NCBI RefSeq assembly: GCF_006539945.1
Contig: NZ_BJNZ01000033.1
Coordinates: 1-53,367 of the forward strand
Source of the DNA: Cellulosimicrobium cellulans
GTDB taxonomy: Bacteria > Actinomycetota > Actinomycetes > Actinomycetales > Cellulomonadaceae
Reading direction: 5' to 3'
Length of the DNA: 53,367 bases
Position 1 is the first letter of the stretch, and the number at the start of each line of letters is the position of its first letter. Positions 16,549 through 26,187 of this stretch are shown in pieces. Under the pieces are notes generated by a model, which did no database searches, had not been told where the DNA came from, and saw only the letters and a program-made list of their open reading frames with translations. Both the position numbers and the translations under genes were made by a program.

Positions 16549-17745
16549 TCAGGCCTCCACGACGCACGCCGGGGCGGGCAGCGCGAGCACGTCGACCACG
16601 TGGGCGGCACCGTCCGAGCGGCGCACGCGCAGGAGCGCGAGGTTCGACGTCGGCTCCTCCCCCGCGGAGACGGCTTCCGGACGCTCGATGAGCGGGTCGT
16701 CGTTCTGGTTCGCGACGACGACGAGGTCGTGCAGGGGCTCGTCGGGCGCCCCGGAGCCGGCGAGGACGGCGAAGTGTCGGGGCCAGGCGCCGCCGACCGG
16801 GGAGTCCGCGAGGTGGCGCAGCGAGGGGACGCCGCCGTCGGGCCCGGGCTCGACGGCGTGCACGGCGAGCACGTCGGCGCCGCGCACGGCGGCGAGGACG
16901 CGCGCGCCGTCCGCAGACACCGCCACGTGCGAGGGGTAGTTCCCGCCTCCGGCGGGGGCCGCGGCGTGCGTGACGTCGTAGCGCGCGACCACGTCGTACG
17001 TGCGCACGCCGTCGGGGCCGTCCACCGGGGCGAGGACGAACAGGGCCGGGTCGAGCTCGCCGACCACGACGAGGTGCCCGGACGGCAGCGCGGCGAGGTG
17101 GCGCGGGCCGGTCCCCGGCGGGAAGGTCGCGACGACGCGTGGGGCCGAGCCGTCGGCGGCCGCGGGGTCGTGCCGGCGCAGCTCGTCGGTGCCCAGGTCG
17201 ACGACGAGCACGTCGCCGCTGCCGTCGTCGGCGGCGCCGAGGTGCGCGAACGGGGCGACGAAGTGGGCGTGCGGCCCTTCCTGGCGATCGGTGACCGGAC
17301 CCGTGCCCGCGTGGCCCTGGCGGCGCACCGCGGTGCCGGGCAGGTCGTCCGTCGCTGCGGCGAGCGCGCCGTCCGCGGCGGTCGCGACGGCCGTGAGGAC
17401 GCCGTCCCCGTAGTTGGCGACGAGCACGTCGCCGCTCACGACGACGTGGCACGGGTACGAGCCGCCCGTCGCGACGCGCTCGCCCCGGGGCGCGAGACCA
17501 CCGTCGGGCCCGACCGCGAACGCCGTCACCGAGCCGGACTCCGTCTCCCCCACCGCGTACAGCGTCTCCCCGTCGACCGCAAGGAACGACGGTGAGGGCG
17601 ACTCCGCCGCCAGCACCCCACCCACGAACGACCCGGTCCCGGCCGCGGCGTCGACGTCGAGCCCGACGCGCCACACGCCCTCCGCACCGCCGTTCGCCGG
17701 GTGCGGGTAGGTGCCGATCCAGAGGGCGCGGGTCGCGGGGGTCAT
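16549..17745 (-). CDS. Lactonase family protein (6-phosphogluconolactonase-like, seven-bladed propeller)
   Basis: 398 residues of repeated blades typical of the PF10282 lactonase family: ALWIGTYPHPANGGAEGVWR start, PSFLAVDGETLYAVGE, GPHAHFVAPF, GPRHLAALPSGHLVVVGELD, YPSHVAVSADGARVL, GAWPRHFAVL. The GTGPRHLA and HAHF motifs line the family's presumed active site. Candidate role is 6-phosphogluconolactone hydrolysis, but members are variable. ATG 17745 lies 6 nt after a TAGGCT hexamer, so the mRNA should be leaderless. mshA follows directly. Confidence 0.9.
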   Translation of the reverse strand: MTPATRALWIGTYPHPANGGAEGVWRVGLDVDAAAGTGSFVGGVLAAESPSPSFLAVDGETLYAVGETESGSVTAFAVGPDGGLAPRGERVATGGSYPCHVVVSGDVLVANYGDGVLTAVATAADGALAAATDDLPGTAVRRQGHAGTGPVTDRQEGPHAHFVAPFAHLGAADDGSGDVLVVDLGTDELRRHDPAAADGSAPRVVATFPPGTGPRHLAALPSGHLVVVGELDPALFVLAPVDGPDGVRTYDVVARYDVTHAAAPAGGGNYPSHVAVSADGARVLAAVRGADVLAVHAVEPGPDGGVPSLRHLADSPVGGAWPRHFAVLAGSGAPDEPLHDLVVVANQNDDPLIERPEAVSAGEEPTSNLALLRVRRSDGAAHVVDVLALPAPACVVEA

Positions 17746-17751
17746 GACCCG

Positions 17752-17757
17752 AGCCTA
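17752..17757 (-). promoter_or_regulatory. Putative -10 hexamer, leaderless lactonase-mshA
   Basis: TAGGCT on the minus strand with 6 nt to ATG 17745. Confidence 0.55.
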
Positions 17758-17830
17758 GTTCTCCGGACGCGTGCCTCCGGCACCCACCCGCCCTCGACCG
17801 GCCGGCTGCACGGCACCCGCGCACGCGAGA

Positions 17831-17862
17831 GCGCCCCGCCGACGGGCTCGTCGGCGGGGCGC
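17831..17862 (-). terminator. Hairpin terminator after lsr2
   Basis: Perfect 14-bp stem GCGCCCCGCCGACG with loop GGCT, 23 bp past the lsr2 stop; no U-tract. Confidence 0.8.
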
Positions 17863-17885
17863 CCCGGTGCTCGTGCGGCGTCGCG

Positions 17886-18221
17886 TCAGTGCGCGGCGTC
17901 GTACGCCGTCTGGATCTCCTGGGAGATGCGTCCACGGTCGTTCACCGTGTAGCCGTTGGAGCGCGCCCACTCGCGGACCTCGGTCGCACGGGCCGAGCCG
18001 GAGGAGCGGCTGCTGCGACGCGCGGGACGGGCCGCGCTCGTGCGGGACGAGACCTTGCGCGCGTTGGCGACCCAGGACGCGAGAGCGTCGCGCAGCTCCT
18101 GGGCATTCTTGGTGCTGAGGTCGATCTCGTAGGAGACGCCGTCGAGCGCGAACGTGACGGTCTCGTCGGCCGCGCCCCCGTCGAGGTCGTCGACGAGAAT
18201 TACCTGGACTTTCTGGGCCAC
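17886..18221 (-). CDS. lsr2: Lsr2 family nucleoid-associated xenogeneic silencer
   Basis: 111 residues, the usual length. N-terminal dimerisation domain (VQVILVDDLDGG, TVTFALDGVSYEIDLS), a Ser/Arg-rich linker (56-80), and the C-terminal DNA-binding domain with REWARSNGYTV and the minor-groove RGR (96-98). It bridges DNA and silences AT-rich foreign genes. GTG 18221 gives the canonical (M)AQKVQVILVDD start. A TTGACG/CATCCT promoter lies in the unusually AT-rich upstream stretch. Confidence 0.97.
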   Translation of the reverse strand: MAQKVQVILVDDLDGGAADETVTFALDGVSYEIDLSTKNAQELRDALASWVANARKVSSRTSAARPARRSSRSSGSARATEVREWARSNGYTVNDRGRISQEIQTAYDAAH

Positions 18222-18260
18222 TGTGGTTACCTCACGCTTCACAGGATGATTGTCCTCGTC

Positions 18261-18290
18261 AGGATGCCATCGAAAAGTCGCGACCGTCAA
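18261..18290 (-). promoter_or_regulatory. Putative lsr2 promoter
   Basis: Minus-strand TTGACG (18285-18290) and CATCCT (18261-18266) separated by 18 bp, giving a leader of about 35 nt before GTG 18221. The surrounding 18222-18394 stretch has more A+T than its neighbours. Confidence 0.4.
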
Positions 18291-18394
18291 TTGGACGCGC
18301 CGTTGTCCGGCACGCGTCTCCCGGGGCAAGGCCCACCATTCTTGGACGCAGGTGCATCATTTCGTGGCTCTTTGCACGCGATAACGGGCGATGC

Positions 18395-18574
18395 TCAGGC
18401 GTCGCGCGCGGGCGCGGCATTCCCGTCGACGCTCGATTCCTGCTCCGCGTCCAGGCGCGCGAGCGCGGCGCGCTCGTTGCGGTCCGCGCGCACGATGGCG
18501 CGCATCGCGACGTAGAAGAGCACGCCGACACCGATCGAGGGGATCAGTGCCGCGACGGTGGGCCAGATGTCCAT
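18395..18574 (-). CDS. Small single-pass membrane protein, unknown function
   Basis: 59 residues: MDIWPTVAALIPSIGVGVLFYVAMRAIVRAD gives one membrane helix (about 5-27), followed by a charged cytoplasmic segment (RNERAALARLDAEQES) and an Ala-rich tail. No family recognised. Coding is supported by a TAGGAT hexamer 7 nt upstream of the ATG (leaderless) and by its tight fit between lysS and lsr2, 29 bp from the lysS stop. Confidence 0.75.
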   Translation of the reverse strand: MDIWPTVAALIPSIGVGVLFYVAMRAIVRADRNERAALARLDAEQESSVDGNAAPARDA

Positions 18575-18581
18575 GCTGTCG

Positions 18582-18587
18582 ATCCTA
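18582..18587 (-). promoter_or_regulatory. Putative -10 hexamer, leaderless small membrane gene
   Basis: TAGGAT on the minus strand with 7 nt to ATG 18574. Confidence 0.5.
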
Positions 18588-18603
18588 GGTGCTGGGCGGC
18601 GCG

Positions 18604-20142
18604 CTATTGCTGCGCCGGCTTCACGAGCGGGAAGAGGATGGTCTCGCGGATGCCGAGGCCGGTGATCGCCATGAGCAGGCGGTCGATGCCCAGGCCCATG
18701 CCGCCCGACGGGGGCATCGCGTACTCCATCGCGGTGAGGAAGTCCTCGTCGATGCGCATGGCCTCCTCGTCGCCGGCGGCCGCGAGCAGTGCCTGCGCCT
18801 CGAAGCGCTGGCGCTGGACCACCGGGTCCACCAGCTCGGAGTACGCCGTCGCGAGCTCCACGCCCCGCACGTAGAGGTCCCACTTCTCGACCTGGCCGCG
18901 CACCGTCCGGTGGTCGCGCGTGAGCGGGGAGGTCTCGACGGGGAAGTCGCGCACGAACGTCGGCGCGACGAGGTGGTCGCCCACCAGGTGCTCCCACAGG
19001 CCCTCGACGAGCTTTCCGTGGTTGACGTTCTTCGGGTCGAAGGTGAGCTCGAACTTGTCCGCGTACGTCAGTAGCGACTCGACCGACGTCTCGGGCGTGA
19101 TCGCCTCGCCGAGCGCCTCCGAGAGCGAGTCGTACATCCTCAGCTGCGTCCATTCGCCGCCGAGGTCGTATTCCGTGCCGTCGGCGAGCGTGACCAGGGT
19201 CTTCCCGAGCGCGTCCTGCGCGGCCCGCTGCACCAGGTTCTGGGTGAGCACCGCCATGGTGTCGTAGTCGCCATAGGCCTCGTACGCCTCGAGCATCGCG
19301 AATTCCGGGGAGTGCGTGGAGTCCACGCCCTCGTTGCGGAAGTTGCGGTTGATCTCGAACACCTTCTCGACGCCGCCGACGGCCGCGCGCTTGAGGAACA
19401 GCTCCGGGGCGATGCGCAGGAACAGGTCGATGTCGAATGCATTCATGTGCGTCTCGAACTGGCGCGCCGCCGCGCCTTCCGGACGCGTCTGGAGCATCGG
19501 CGTCTCGACCTCGACGAAGCCGCGCTCCCAGAAGTTCTCGCGGATCGAGCGCACGACGGCGGCGCGCAGGCGCACCGTGTCCCGGGCGGCCGGGCGCGCG
19601 ATGAGGTCGACGTAGCGCTGGCGCACGCGCGCCTCCTCCGAGAGCTCCTTGTGGAGCACCGGGAGCGGGCGCAGCGCCTTCGCGGCGATCTGCCACGCGT
19701 CGGCGAACACGCTCAGCTCGCCGCGGCGCGAGCTGATGACGCGGCCGTGCGCGAACAGGTGGTCGCCCAGGTCGACGTCCGTCTTGAACGACGCGAGCGA
19801 CTCCTCGCCCACGACGGCCTGGCTCAGCATGACCTGCAGGCGGTTGCCCTCGCCGTCCTGGAGCGTGGCGAAGCACAGCTTGCCGGTGTTGCGCAGGAAC
19901 ACGACGCGTCCGGCGACGCCGACCTCGTCCTGCGTCTCCTCGCCCGTCTCCAGGTGCGCGTACGCGGCCCGGACGGCGGCGATCGTCGTCGTGCGCGGGA
20001 CGGACACGGGGTACGGCTGGTCGCCGCGCGCGAGGATCCGCTCGCGCTTCTCGCGGCGGACCTGCATCTGCTCCGGCACGTCGTCGACGTGCTCCTCGGG
20101 CTCGCGCGCGTCAGGAGAAGGGGTTCCGGCGGGGGAGGTCAC
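18604..20142 (-). CDS. lysS: Lysine--tRNA ligase (class II)
   Basis: 512 residues. OB-fold anticodon-binding domain (about 60-170, [22 protein letters not shown]), then the class II catalytic core with motif 2 [20 protein letters not shown] and motif 3 [13 protein letters not shown]. It charges tRNA-Lys. GTG 20142 lies 6 nt after a TAGAAT hexamer, so translation is probably leaderless. The -35 zone overlaps the first unit of the 21-bp repeat array that separates it from nadC. Confidence 0.97.
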   Translation of the reverse strand: MTSPAGTPSPDAREPEEHVDDVPEQMQVRREKRERILARGDQPYPVSVPRTTTIAAVRAAYAHLETGEETQDEVGVAGRVVFLRNTGKLCFATLQDGEGNRLQVMLSQAVVGEESLASFKTDVDLGDHLFAHGRVISSRRGELSVFADAWQIAAKALRPLPVLHKELSEEARVRQRYVDLIARPAARDTVRLRAAVVRSIRENFWERGFVEVETPMLQTRPEGAAARQFETHMNAFDIDLFLRIAPELFLKRAAVGGVEKVFEINRNFRNEGVDSTHSPEFAMLEAYEAYGDYDTMAVLTQNLVQRAAQDALGKTLVTLADGTEYDLGGEWTQLRMYDSLSEALGEAITPETSVESLLTYADKFELTFDPKNVNHGKLVEGLWEHLVGDHLVAPTFVRDFPVETSPLTRDHRTVRGQVEKWDLYVRGVELATAYSELVDPVVQRQRFEAQALLAAAGDEEAMRIDEDFLTAMEYAMPPSGGMGLGIDRLLMAITGLGIRETILFPLVKPAQQ

Positions 20143-20148
20143 CCGAGG

Positions 20149-20154
20149 ATTCTA
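20149..20154 (-). promoter_or_regulatory. Putative -10 hexamer, leaderless lysS
   Basis: TAGAAT on the minus strand, 6 nt before GTG 20142. The expected -35 position (about 20171-20176) falls on the edge of the repeat unit starting at 20173. Confidence 0.6.
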
Positions 20155-20172
20155 CCGACGCCCGCACGCCGT

Positions 20173-20214
20173 CGAGGTAGAGGCATGGTCCCGCGAGGTA
20201 GAGGCGTGGTCACG
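20173..20214 (+). repeat. 21-bp repeat, 2 units, plus orientation
   Basis: Units start at 20173 and 20194 (CGAGGTAGAGGCATGGT, CGAGGTAGAGGCGTGGT), same core as the 13-kb locus. They face the four minus units that follow, and the junction can fold: CGCGAGGT and ACCTCGCG pair, with TGGT/ACCA closing the tip. Confidence 0.82.
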
Positions 20215-20294
20215 ACCAGGGCTCAACCTCGCGGTACCAGGGCTCAACCTCGCGGTACCAGGGCTCTACCTCGCGCTACCAGGGCTCTACCTCG
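20211..20294 (-). repeat. 21-bp repeat, 4 units, minus orientation
   Basis: Unit ends at 20231, 20252, 20273 and 20294, exact 21-bp period (minus-strand core CGAGGTWGAGCCCTGGT). The nadC stop codon (TAG, 20287-20289) is inside the last unit, so the array abuts the coding sequence. Confidence 0.85.
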
Positions 20295-21264
20295 GCGGGA
20301 GGGTGGGCAGGAGGTCGAGGGCGAGGTCGAGGATCGGGGCGGAGTGGGTGAGCGCGCCGACCGAGAGGTAGTCGACGCCGGTGCCCGCGACCTCGCGCGC
20401 ACGGTCCAGCGTGAGGTTGCCCGTGGCCTCGAGCTCGATCTTCGCCGGGACGCCGTCCGTCCCCTCGCGCGCCCGGACGGCCGCGACCGTCTCGGCGAGC
20501 ACCGGCGTCGGCATGTTGTCGAGCAGGAGGAAGTCCGCGCCCGCCGAGACGGCCTCGAGCGCCTGGGCGGTCGTGTCCGCCTCGACCTGTACCAGCACGT
20601 CGGGGAACGTGCGGCGGATCGCGTCGATCGCGGCGCTCACCGACCCGGCGGCCACGACGTGGTTGTCCTTGACCATCGCGACGTCGTAGAGACCCATGCG
20701 CTTGTTCGTGCCGCCGCCGGCGCGCACCGCGTACTTCTCCAGGGCGCGGAGGCCGGGGGTCGTCTTGCGCGTGTCGAGCACCTGCGCGCCCGTGCCGGCG
20801 AGCTCGCGCGCCCACGCGCGCGTCGCCGTCGCGACGCCGGACGCGCGGCTCGCGAGGTTGAGCAGGGTGCGCTCGGCCGCGAGGAGCACCTGGACCGGCC
20901 CCGTGAGCGCGGCGAGGACGCGGCCGCGACCCACGGCCGCGCCGTCGGACGCGACGAACGTCACCTCGACGGGTGGGAGCCCGAACCGCTCGGCGACCTG
21001 CCGCGTGACCTCCTCGACGACGACGAGCCCCGCCACGACCCCGTCCGCGCGCGCCACGAGGTGCGCGGTCCCGGTGGCCGACGGCGGCACGGTCGCCTGC
21101 GTCGTGACGTCGCGCCCCGGCGCGACGCCCAGGTCCTCGTCGAGCGCCCGCGCGACGGTCTCGGCGATCCACGCCGGGTCGAGCCCCGGCTCGACGCGCG
21201 TCGGGACCGACCGTGCTCCGGCGTCGGACGGGCGGGCGGGAACGGGCTCGACGTGGCTGCTCAC
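20287..21264 (-). CDS. nadC: Nicotinate-nucleotide pyrophosphorylase (carboxylating)
   Basis: About 325 residues; quinolinate phosphoribosyltransferase forming NaMN from quinolinate and PRPP. Diagnostic blocks: LAAERTLLNLASRASGVAT, DTRKTTPGLRALEKYAVRAGGG (substrate-binding Arg/Lys/His-type residues), KDNHV, LLLDNM and EATGNLTLDRAREVA. Works downstream of NadB in de novo NAD synthesis. Start is GTG 21264 or GTG 21270; a TACCGT hexamer lies 8 nt before the former. Its stop is embedded in a 21-bp repeat unit. Confidence 0.95.
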   Translation of the reverse strand: MSSHVEPVPARPSDAGARSVPTRVEPGLDPAWIAETVARALDEDLGVAPGRDVTTQATVPPSATGTAHLVARADGVVAGLVVVEEVTRQVAERFGLPPVEVTFVASDGAAVGRGRVLAALTGPVQVLLAAERTLLNLASRASGVATATRAWARELAGTGAQVLDTRKTTPGLRALEKYAVRAGGGTNKRMGLYDVAMVKDNHVVAAGSVSAAIDAIRRTFPDVLVQVEADTTAQALEAVSAGADFLLLDNMPTPVLAETVAAVRAREGTDGVPAKIELEATGNLTLDRAREVAGTGVDYLSVGALTHSAPILDLALDLLPTLPPR

Positions 21265-21339
21265 GATCACCCACGGTATCGGGTCGCGAGCGCACCGAGC
21301 CTCGGGGTGCCCCGCACGGGCGCAGGCCGCCGTCCCCGA

Positions 21340-21798
21340 TCAGCCCAGGAGGCCCTGGAACAGCGTGAGGACGATCGCGCCCAGCCCGAGGAGGGACGGT
21401 GGCCCCGCCCACCACGCGATGTTCCGCTGCTCACGCGTGTCGGCGCCGGCCGACTCCAGCGAGGCTCGCCACCGCAGGTAGCCGCTCGGGCTCAGCGGCG
21501 CGGTCGTGACGGCGAAGGGCGAGTAGGCGAGCGCCGCCGGCACGACGACGAGCAGCACCGATGTGGGGCTGTCGAGCGTCGCTGCCAGGACCTCACCGAG
21601 CCAGACGACCAGGCCGTAGCCCACGAGCGCCGTCATCGAGACGAGGAACGACCACGGGCCGGCCCACGCGCCCCGCGATCGGGCGCGGGCCACCCACCAT
21701 CCGGCGAGCCGCTCCTCCGCGCCCCAGCACACGTCGGCGAGCAGTGTCCACCCGACGAGGCCGACCAGGACGATCGCGGCGGACCACCCGTCCGTCAC
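21340..21798 (-). CDS. Hypothetical membrane protein
   Basis: 152 residues starting at GTG 21798 with a textbook GGAGG Shine-Dalgarno 6 nt upstream. About four membrane helices (SAAIVLVGLVGWTLLADV, FLVSMTALVGYGLVVWLGEV, SVLLVVVPAALAYSPFAV, and a C-terminal LLGLGAIVLTLFQGLL). A short Trp-rich soluble loop lies between the first two. No family recognised. Located between nadB and nadC but separated from nadB by about 160 bp, so it may not be part of the NAD pathway. Confidence 0.75.
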   Translation of the reverse strand: MTDGWSAAIVLVGLVGWTLLADVCWGAEERLAGWWVARARSRGAWAGPWSFLVSMTALVGYGLVVWLGEVLAATLDSPTSVLLVVVPAALAYSPFAVTTAPLSPSGYLRWRASLESAGADTREQRNIAWWAGPPSLLGLGAIVLTLFQGLLG

Positions 21799-21957
21799 TG
21801 CCGGCCTCCGCTCGTCGGGCACATCCCAGGGGACAAGGGCGGACCGACCTCGGCAGCCCGATGCACCGGTCCGGCCTCCGCCGCCGAGCACGACATGGGT
21901 GTGGTCCTCCCGCGGTTCGCGTCGCCCGGGCCGTCCGCGGCGGGAGGCGAGGACTCG

Positions 21958-23646
21958 TCAGCGGACGCGCAGCGCCCCGTCAGCGTCGAGGGAGACGAGC
22001 ACGCGGCGCTCCCACGCCGGGTCGGTGTCCGGGAAGTCGGTGCGGAAGTGGCCGCCGCGGCTCTCCGTGCGCAGCGCCGCCGCCGCCGTGAGCGCGGTCG
22101 CGACCTGGTGCACGTTCGTCGTCTCCCACTCCGCGGCCTGCGGCTGCGCGACGACGTCGCTCGCCTCGTGCGCGTCGGTGCGGACCGCGGCGAGGCGGGC
22201 CGCGGCGGCGGCGAGACCGGCGCCGTCGCGGATCACGCCGGGACCGGCCGAGGCGATCGACTGGATCCGCGAGCGCGCCGCGGCCGCGACGAGCGCCGAC
22301 GGGCCGGGACGTCGGACGGGCTCGACCGGCTCGAGCTCGCCCGCCGCGACCCGGTCGGTGATCTGGCGAGCGGCGCGGTGAGCGAACACGAGGCCCTCGA
22401 GCAACGAGTTGGACGCGAGCCGGTTGGCACCGTGGACCCCCGTGCACGCGACCTCGCCGATGGCGTAGAGCCCGTCGACGGTCGACTTCCCGTGCAGGTC
22501 GGTCACGACGCCGCCCGAGTGGTAGTGCTGGGCGGGCGCCACGGGGACCGGCTCCTCGGTCCAGTCGAGACCGTTCTCCGCGAGCCGCTCGGTGATCGTC
22601 GGGAAGCGCGAGCGCAGGAAGTCGGCGCCGAGGTGTCGCGCGTCGAGCAGCACGTGGTCCGAGCCCGTGGCAGCCATCTGCCGCACGATCGCGTGCGCGA
22701 CGACGTCGCGCGGCGCGAGCTCGGCCATGGGGTGCTGCGCCGGCATGAACCGGTGGCCGTCGGTGTCGAGGAGGATCGCGCCCTCCCCGCGCACCGCCTC
22801 GGAGATGAGCGGGAGCTGGCCCCGCGCGCCGAGCCCGAGCCACAGGACCGTCGGGTGGAACTGGACGAACTCGAGGTCGCCGAGCGTCGCGCCCGCGCGC
22901 AGGGCCGCCGCGATGCCGTCGCCCGTCGCCTGCGGCGGGTTGGTCGAGGAGCGGAACACCTGGCCCACTCCCCCGGTCGCGAGCACGACCGCACGCGCGA
23001 GCACCGCCCCGACGCCGTCGCGCGTGCCCTCGCCGCGCACGTGGAGCGTGACCCCGCACGCGCGCGGCGCGCCGTCGGGCCCCTCTCCCGTGAGGACGTC
23101 GAGCACGAGCGCGTTCTCGATGACCTCGATGCCCGGGTCGCTGCGCACCGCGTCGAGCTGCGCGACGAGCGCGCGCGAGATCTCGGCCCCCGTCGCGTCG
23201 CCGCCCGCGTGCGCGATGCGGTCCGCGTGGTGGCCGCCCTCGCGGGTCAACGCGATGTCGCCGTTCTCGGCGCGGTCGAAGTTCGCGCCGCGCGCCACGA
23301 GCTCGCGCACGCGCGCCGGCCCCTCGGTGACCAGCACCTCGACCGCGGCCGGGTCGCACACCCCGACGCCTGCGACGAGCGTGTCCGCGAGGTGCGCCTC
23401 GGGCGAGTCCTCGGGGTCGAGCGCCGCTGCGATGCCGCCCTGCGCCCACACCGTCGAGCCCGACGACAGCTCGCCCTTGGTGACGAGCAGGACGCGCGGC
23501 ACGCGCGTGCGCAGCTCGAGCGCCGCGGTGAGGCCCGCGATGCCGGACCCGACGACGACGACGTCCGTCGTCGTCGTCCAGCCGGGTGCCGGGGCGGCGA
23601 GGGTCCGGGCGAGCACGGGAGCCACGAACCCGCCGCGCCCGCTCAC
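21958..23646 (-). CDS. nadB: L-aspartate oxidase
   Basis: 562 residues; flavoprotein oxidising aspartate to iminoaspartate, the first de novo NAD step. FAD-binding [68 protein letters not shown], and the [48 protein letters not shown] region spanning residues about 345-395 are all classic NadB. GTG 23646 overlaps the panD stop (GTGA). No quinolinate synthase (nadA) is in this window. Confidence 0.96.
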   Translation of the reverse strand: MSGRGGFVAPVLARTLAAPAPGWTTTTDVVVVGSGIAGLTAALELRTRVPRVLLVTKGELSSGSTVWAQGGIAAALDPEDSPEAHLADTLVAGVGVCDPAAVEVLVTEGPARVRELVARGANFDRAENGDIALTREGGHHADRIAHAGGDATGAEISRALVAQLDAVRSDPGIEVIENALVLDVLTGEGPDGAPRACGVTLHVRGEGTRDGVGAVLARAVVLATGGVGQVFRSSTNPPQATGDGIAAALRAGATLGDLEFVQFHPTVLWLGLGARGQLPLISEAVRGEGAILLDTDGHRFMPAQHPMAELAPRDVVAHAIVRQMAATGSDHVLLDARHLGADFLRSRFPTITERLAENGLDWTEEPVPVAPAQHYHSGGVVTDLHGKSTVDGLYAIGEVACTGVHGANRLASNSLLEGLVFAHRAARQITDRVAAGELEPVEPVRRPGPSALVAAAARSRIQSIASAGPGVIRDGAGLAAAAARLAAVRTDAHEASDVVAQPQAAEWETTNVHQVATALTAAAALRTESRGGHFRTDFPDTDPAWERRVLVSLDADGALRVR

Positions 23647-24167
23647 GCGGGGCGCACCACGGACGCGGTCCTGCCCGTGTCGACCCCGTCGCCCGCGCCG
23701 CGGAACGGGGCGAACGGCAGGCCGCTCGCCTCGAGACCGTGGCCCGCGGGCACGAGGCCGGGCTCGTCCGAGAGCTCGACGATCCGGTTCTGCTCGTCCA
23801 CGAAGACGACGTTCGGCAGGTAGGTGCGCGCGTCGGCGTCGTCGAGCATGCCGTAGGCGATGAGGATGACGACGTCGCCCGGCTTCACGAGGTGCGCGGC
23901 GGCGCCGTTGATGCACACCTCACCGGCGCCGCGCTCGCCCGGGATGACGTACGTCGTCAGGCGCGCGCCGTTGGTGACGTCCACGACGTCGACCTGCTGG
24001 CCCGGGTAGAGGTCCGCGGCGTCGAGCAGGTCGGCGTCCACGGTGATCGAGCCGACGTAGTGCAGGTCGGCCTGCGTCACCGTCGCGCGGTGGATCTTGC
24101 CGATCATCATGGGGCGCTGCAAGGACGCCGGACGACGCTGCGGGCTCGACGGGGTCTGCGCGGTCAC
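23643..24167 (-). CDS. panD: Aspartate 1-decarboxylase (pyruvoyl)
   Basis: 174 residues, longer than the usual about 120-140. The self-cleavage site is YVG39-S40S in HYVGSITVD, generating the pyruvoyl Ser of the alpha chain. [17 protein letters not shown] and [21 protein letters not shown] are family blocks. Makes beta-alanine for PanC. GTG 24167 overlaps the panC stop (GTGA); the family start would correspond to MMIGKIHRA at residue 20, so the N-terminal 19 residues are an extension. The C-terminal about 30 residues are also extra. Confidence 0.95.
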   Translation of the reverse strand: MTAQTPSSPQRRPASLQRPMMIGKIHRATVTQADLHYVGSITVDADLLDAADLYPGQQVDVVDVTNGARLTTYVIPGERGAGEVCINGAAAHLVKPGDVVILIAYGMLDDADARTYLPNVVFVDEQNRIVELSDEPGLVPAGHGLEASGLPFAPFRGAGDGVDTGRTASVVRPA

Positions 24168-25174
24168 GCGGTACCTCCAGGTGCGGGGGCACGGTCGGCG
24201 GGGTCGGCGGCCCGGGTCGCGGGCGGCGCGATCTCGACGGCCGCGTTGTCGATGAGACGGGTGGTGCCCACGCGCGCCGCGACCAGGAGGAGCCCGGGGC
24301 CGACGGCGCCGGGCGCCAGGTCCTCCACGGTAGCGGGATCGACGAGCACCACGTAATCCAGGTCAACGCCCTCGGCGGCGTCCAGGATTCCCCGCGCGGC
24401 GGCGAGGACGCCCGGCGCGTCGGCGCCCGCGTCCGCCGCGTCCCGACCGGCGCGCAGCGCGCGGCTCAGCGCGAGCGCCTCGTCGCGCTCCGCGGGCGAC
24501 AGGTAGGCGTTGCGCGACGAGCGCGCGATCCCGTCGGCCTCGCGCACCGTGGGCACCGCGAGGATCTCCACGTCCACGTCGAGGTCGGCGACCAGGCGCC
24601 GGACCGCGAGGAGCTGCTGCGCGTCCTTGGCGCCGAACACCGCGACGTCGGGCCGCACGAGGTGGAGCAGCTTGAGCACGACCGTGAGCACGCCGTCGAA
24701 GTGACCTGGCCGCGACGCGCCCTCCAGCACGGTGCCGATCCGGCCCGCGGTGACCCGGACGATCGGGCCGGCGCCTCCTTCCGCCGGTCCGAGGTCCGGG
24801 TACAGCTCCTCGACGGCCGGTGCGAACACGACGTCCACCGCGACGTCGTCGCCCGCGGCGGCGAGCAGCGCGACGTCGGCCGCGACGTCGCGCGGGTAGC
24901 GCTCGAAGTCCTCGCCGGGACCGAACTGGAGCGGGTTGACGAAGTCCGTGACGACGACCTGCCCGTCCGGGCCGACCTCGGCCCGCGCGCGGCGCACGAG
25001 CTCGAGGTGCCCGGCGTGCAGCGCGCCCATCGTCATGACGACGGCGCGGCGCGCGCCCGGGTGCGCGGCGGCCCAGCCGTCGAGCGCGGCGCGGAGGTCG
25101 GCGCGCGTCGTCGCGACGCGCGGGGCGTCCGGCCGGGGCGTCGAGGGGACGCCCGGGGCGGGGGTGGTGGTCAT
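24164..25174 (-). CDS. panC: Pantothenate synthetase
   Basis: 336 residues. Condenses pantoate with beta-alanine using ATP. HIGH-type motif [62 protein letters not shown] region and [12 protein letters not shown] identify it. Both ends carry Pro/Ala-rich extensions. ATG 25174 overlaps the upstream stop (ATGA), and its own stop overlaps panD (GTGA), so PanC and its substrate-forming partner PanD are translationally tied. Confidence 0.96.
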   Translation of the reverse strand: MTTTPAPGVPSTPRPDAPRVATTRADLRAALDGWAAAHPGARRAVVMTMGALHAGHLELVRRARAEVGPDGQVVVTDFVNPLQFGPGEDFERYPRDVAADVALLAAAGDDVAVDVVFAPAVEELYPDLGPAEGGAGPIVRVTAGRIGTVLEGASRPGHFDGVLTVVLKLLHLVRPDVAVFGAKDAQQLLAVRRLVADLDVDVEILAVPTVREADGIARSSRNAYLSPAERDEALALSRALRAGRDAADAGADAPGVLAAARGILDAAEGVDLDYVVLVDPATVEDLAPGAVGPGLLLVAARVGTTRLIDNAAVEIAPPATRAADPADRAPAPGGTA

Positions 25175-26187
25175 GCCGTTCCTTCGTCGTCGTGCGGCGC
25201 GTCGTGGGGCGGGGTGTGCGTCGCGTCGTGGGGCGGTGTGCCGGTCCCCTCCCCGAGCGCGTCGAGGAGGGTGCGGGCGGTCTGCTCGTCGAGGCGCCCG
25301 CCCGCGAGCGCCCGGTGGGTCGCCGCGCGGCCCAGCGCACGGTACGACGGCGGCACGTCGGACGCGTCGCTCGTCGCGGCGAGCGCCTCCAAGGCGTCCA
25401 GGTGCTCGCGCACCGTGCCGACGTCGCCGCGCACGACGGGGCCGGTGAGGCCGAGGAGCGCGCCCGCCCCCGCCCCGGTGCCCGCCTCGGCGCCGGCGTC
25501 GGCACCGCGGGTCGCACCGTCGAGCGCGGCGGCCAGCAGGGGGGCGAGCGCCCGACCGGGCTGGTCGACGCCTGCGGCCTCGAGCGCCTGCGCAGCCTGC
25601 GCGACGAGCACGACGAGGTGGTTCGCACCGTGCGCGAGGGCCGCGTGGTACAGCCCGCGGGACTCCTCCGCCACGACCACGGGCTCCCCGCCGAGCTCGA
25701 CCACGAGCGCCTGCCCGATCGGCAGGACCGGCCCCGGCGCGGTGACGGCGAACGTCGTGCCCTCGAGCCGCGCGAGGTCGAGCGACGTGCCGGTGAACGT
25801 CATGGCGGGGTGCAGCGCGAGCGGGATCGCGCCGGCGGCGCGGGCCGGATCGAGCACGGCGGTCCCGTAACGACCGGACGTGTGCACGACGATCTGCCCC
25901 GGCTGCCAGGCCCCGACGTCGGCGAGGCCACGGACGAGGTCGCCCAGCGCGTCGTCGGGCACGGCGAGGAGCACGAGCTCCGCGCGCTCCACGACCTGCG
26001 TGACCTCGAGCACCGGCACGCCCGGCAGGAGAGTCTCGATGCGCTCGCGCGACGCGTCGGACACGCCGCTCGCGCCGACGACCGCGTGCCCGGTGGCGCG
26101 CAGCGCGCTGCCGAGGACCGCACCCACGCGCCCCGCCCCCACGACGCCCACGCCGAGACGCCCGGGCCGCGCGCCCGCCGCGCTCAC
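25171..26187 (-). CDS. Rossmann-like/DUF2520 domain protein
   Basis: 338 residues. NAD(P)-binding [18 protein letters not shown] opens a Rossmann domain (PF10727 type), followed by [22 protein letters not shown] and LHPAMTFTG, then a helical DUF2520 (PF10728) half. Its consistent position before panC in actinobacteria has suggested a ketopantoate-reductase-like role, which remains inference. The C-terminus is a His-rich run of PPHDA units, possibly metal-binding. GTG 26187 overlaps the upstream stop and its own stop overlaps panC. Confidence 0.88.
   Translation of the reverse strand: MSAAGARPGRLGVGVVGAGRVGAVLGSALRATGHAVVGASGVSDASRERIETLLPGVPVLEVTQVVERAELVLLAVPDDALGDLVRGLADVGAWQPGQIVVHTSGRYGTAVLDPARAAGAIPLALHPAMTFTGTSLDLARLEGTTFAVTAPGPVLPIGQALVVELGGEPVVVAEESRGLYHAALAHGANHLVVLVAQAAQALEAAGVDQPGRALAPLLAAALDGATRGADAGAEAGTGAGAGALLGLTGPVVRGDVGTVREHLDALEALAATSDASDVPPSYRALGRAATHRALAGGRLDEQTARTLLDALGEGTGTPPHDATHTPPHDAPHDDEGTA

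Noticed and set aside
19312-23823. Very long rightward open frame opposite lysS, nadC and nadB
   Set aside because: Antisense shadow of G+C-rich genes; Arg/Ala/Glu-rich with no motif, while the minus strand carries clear enzymes.
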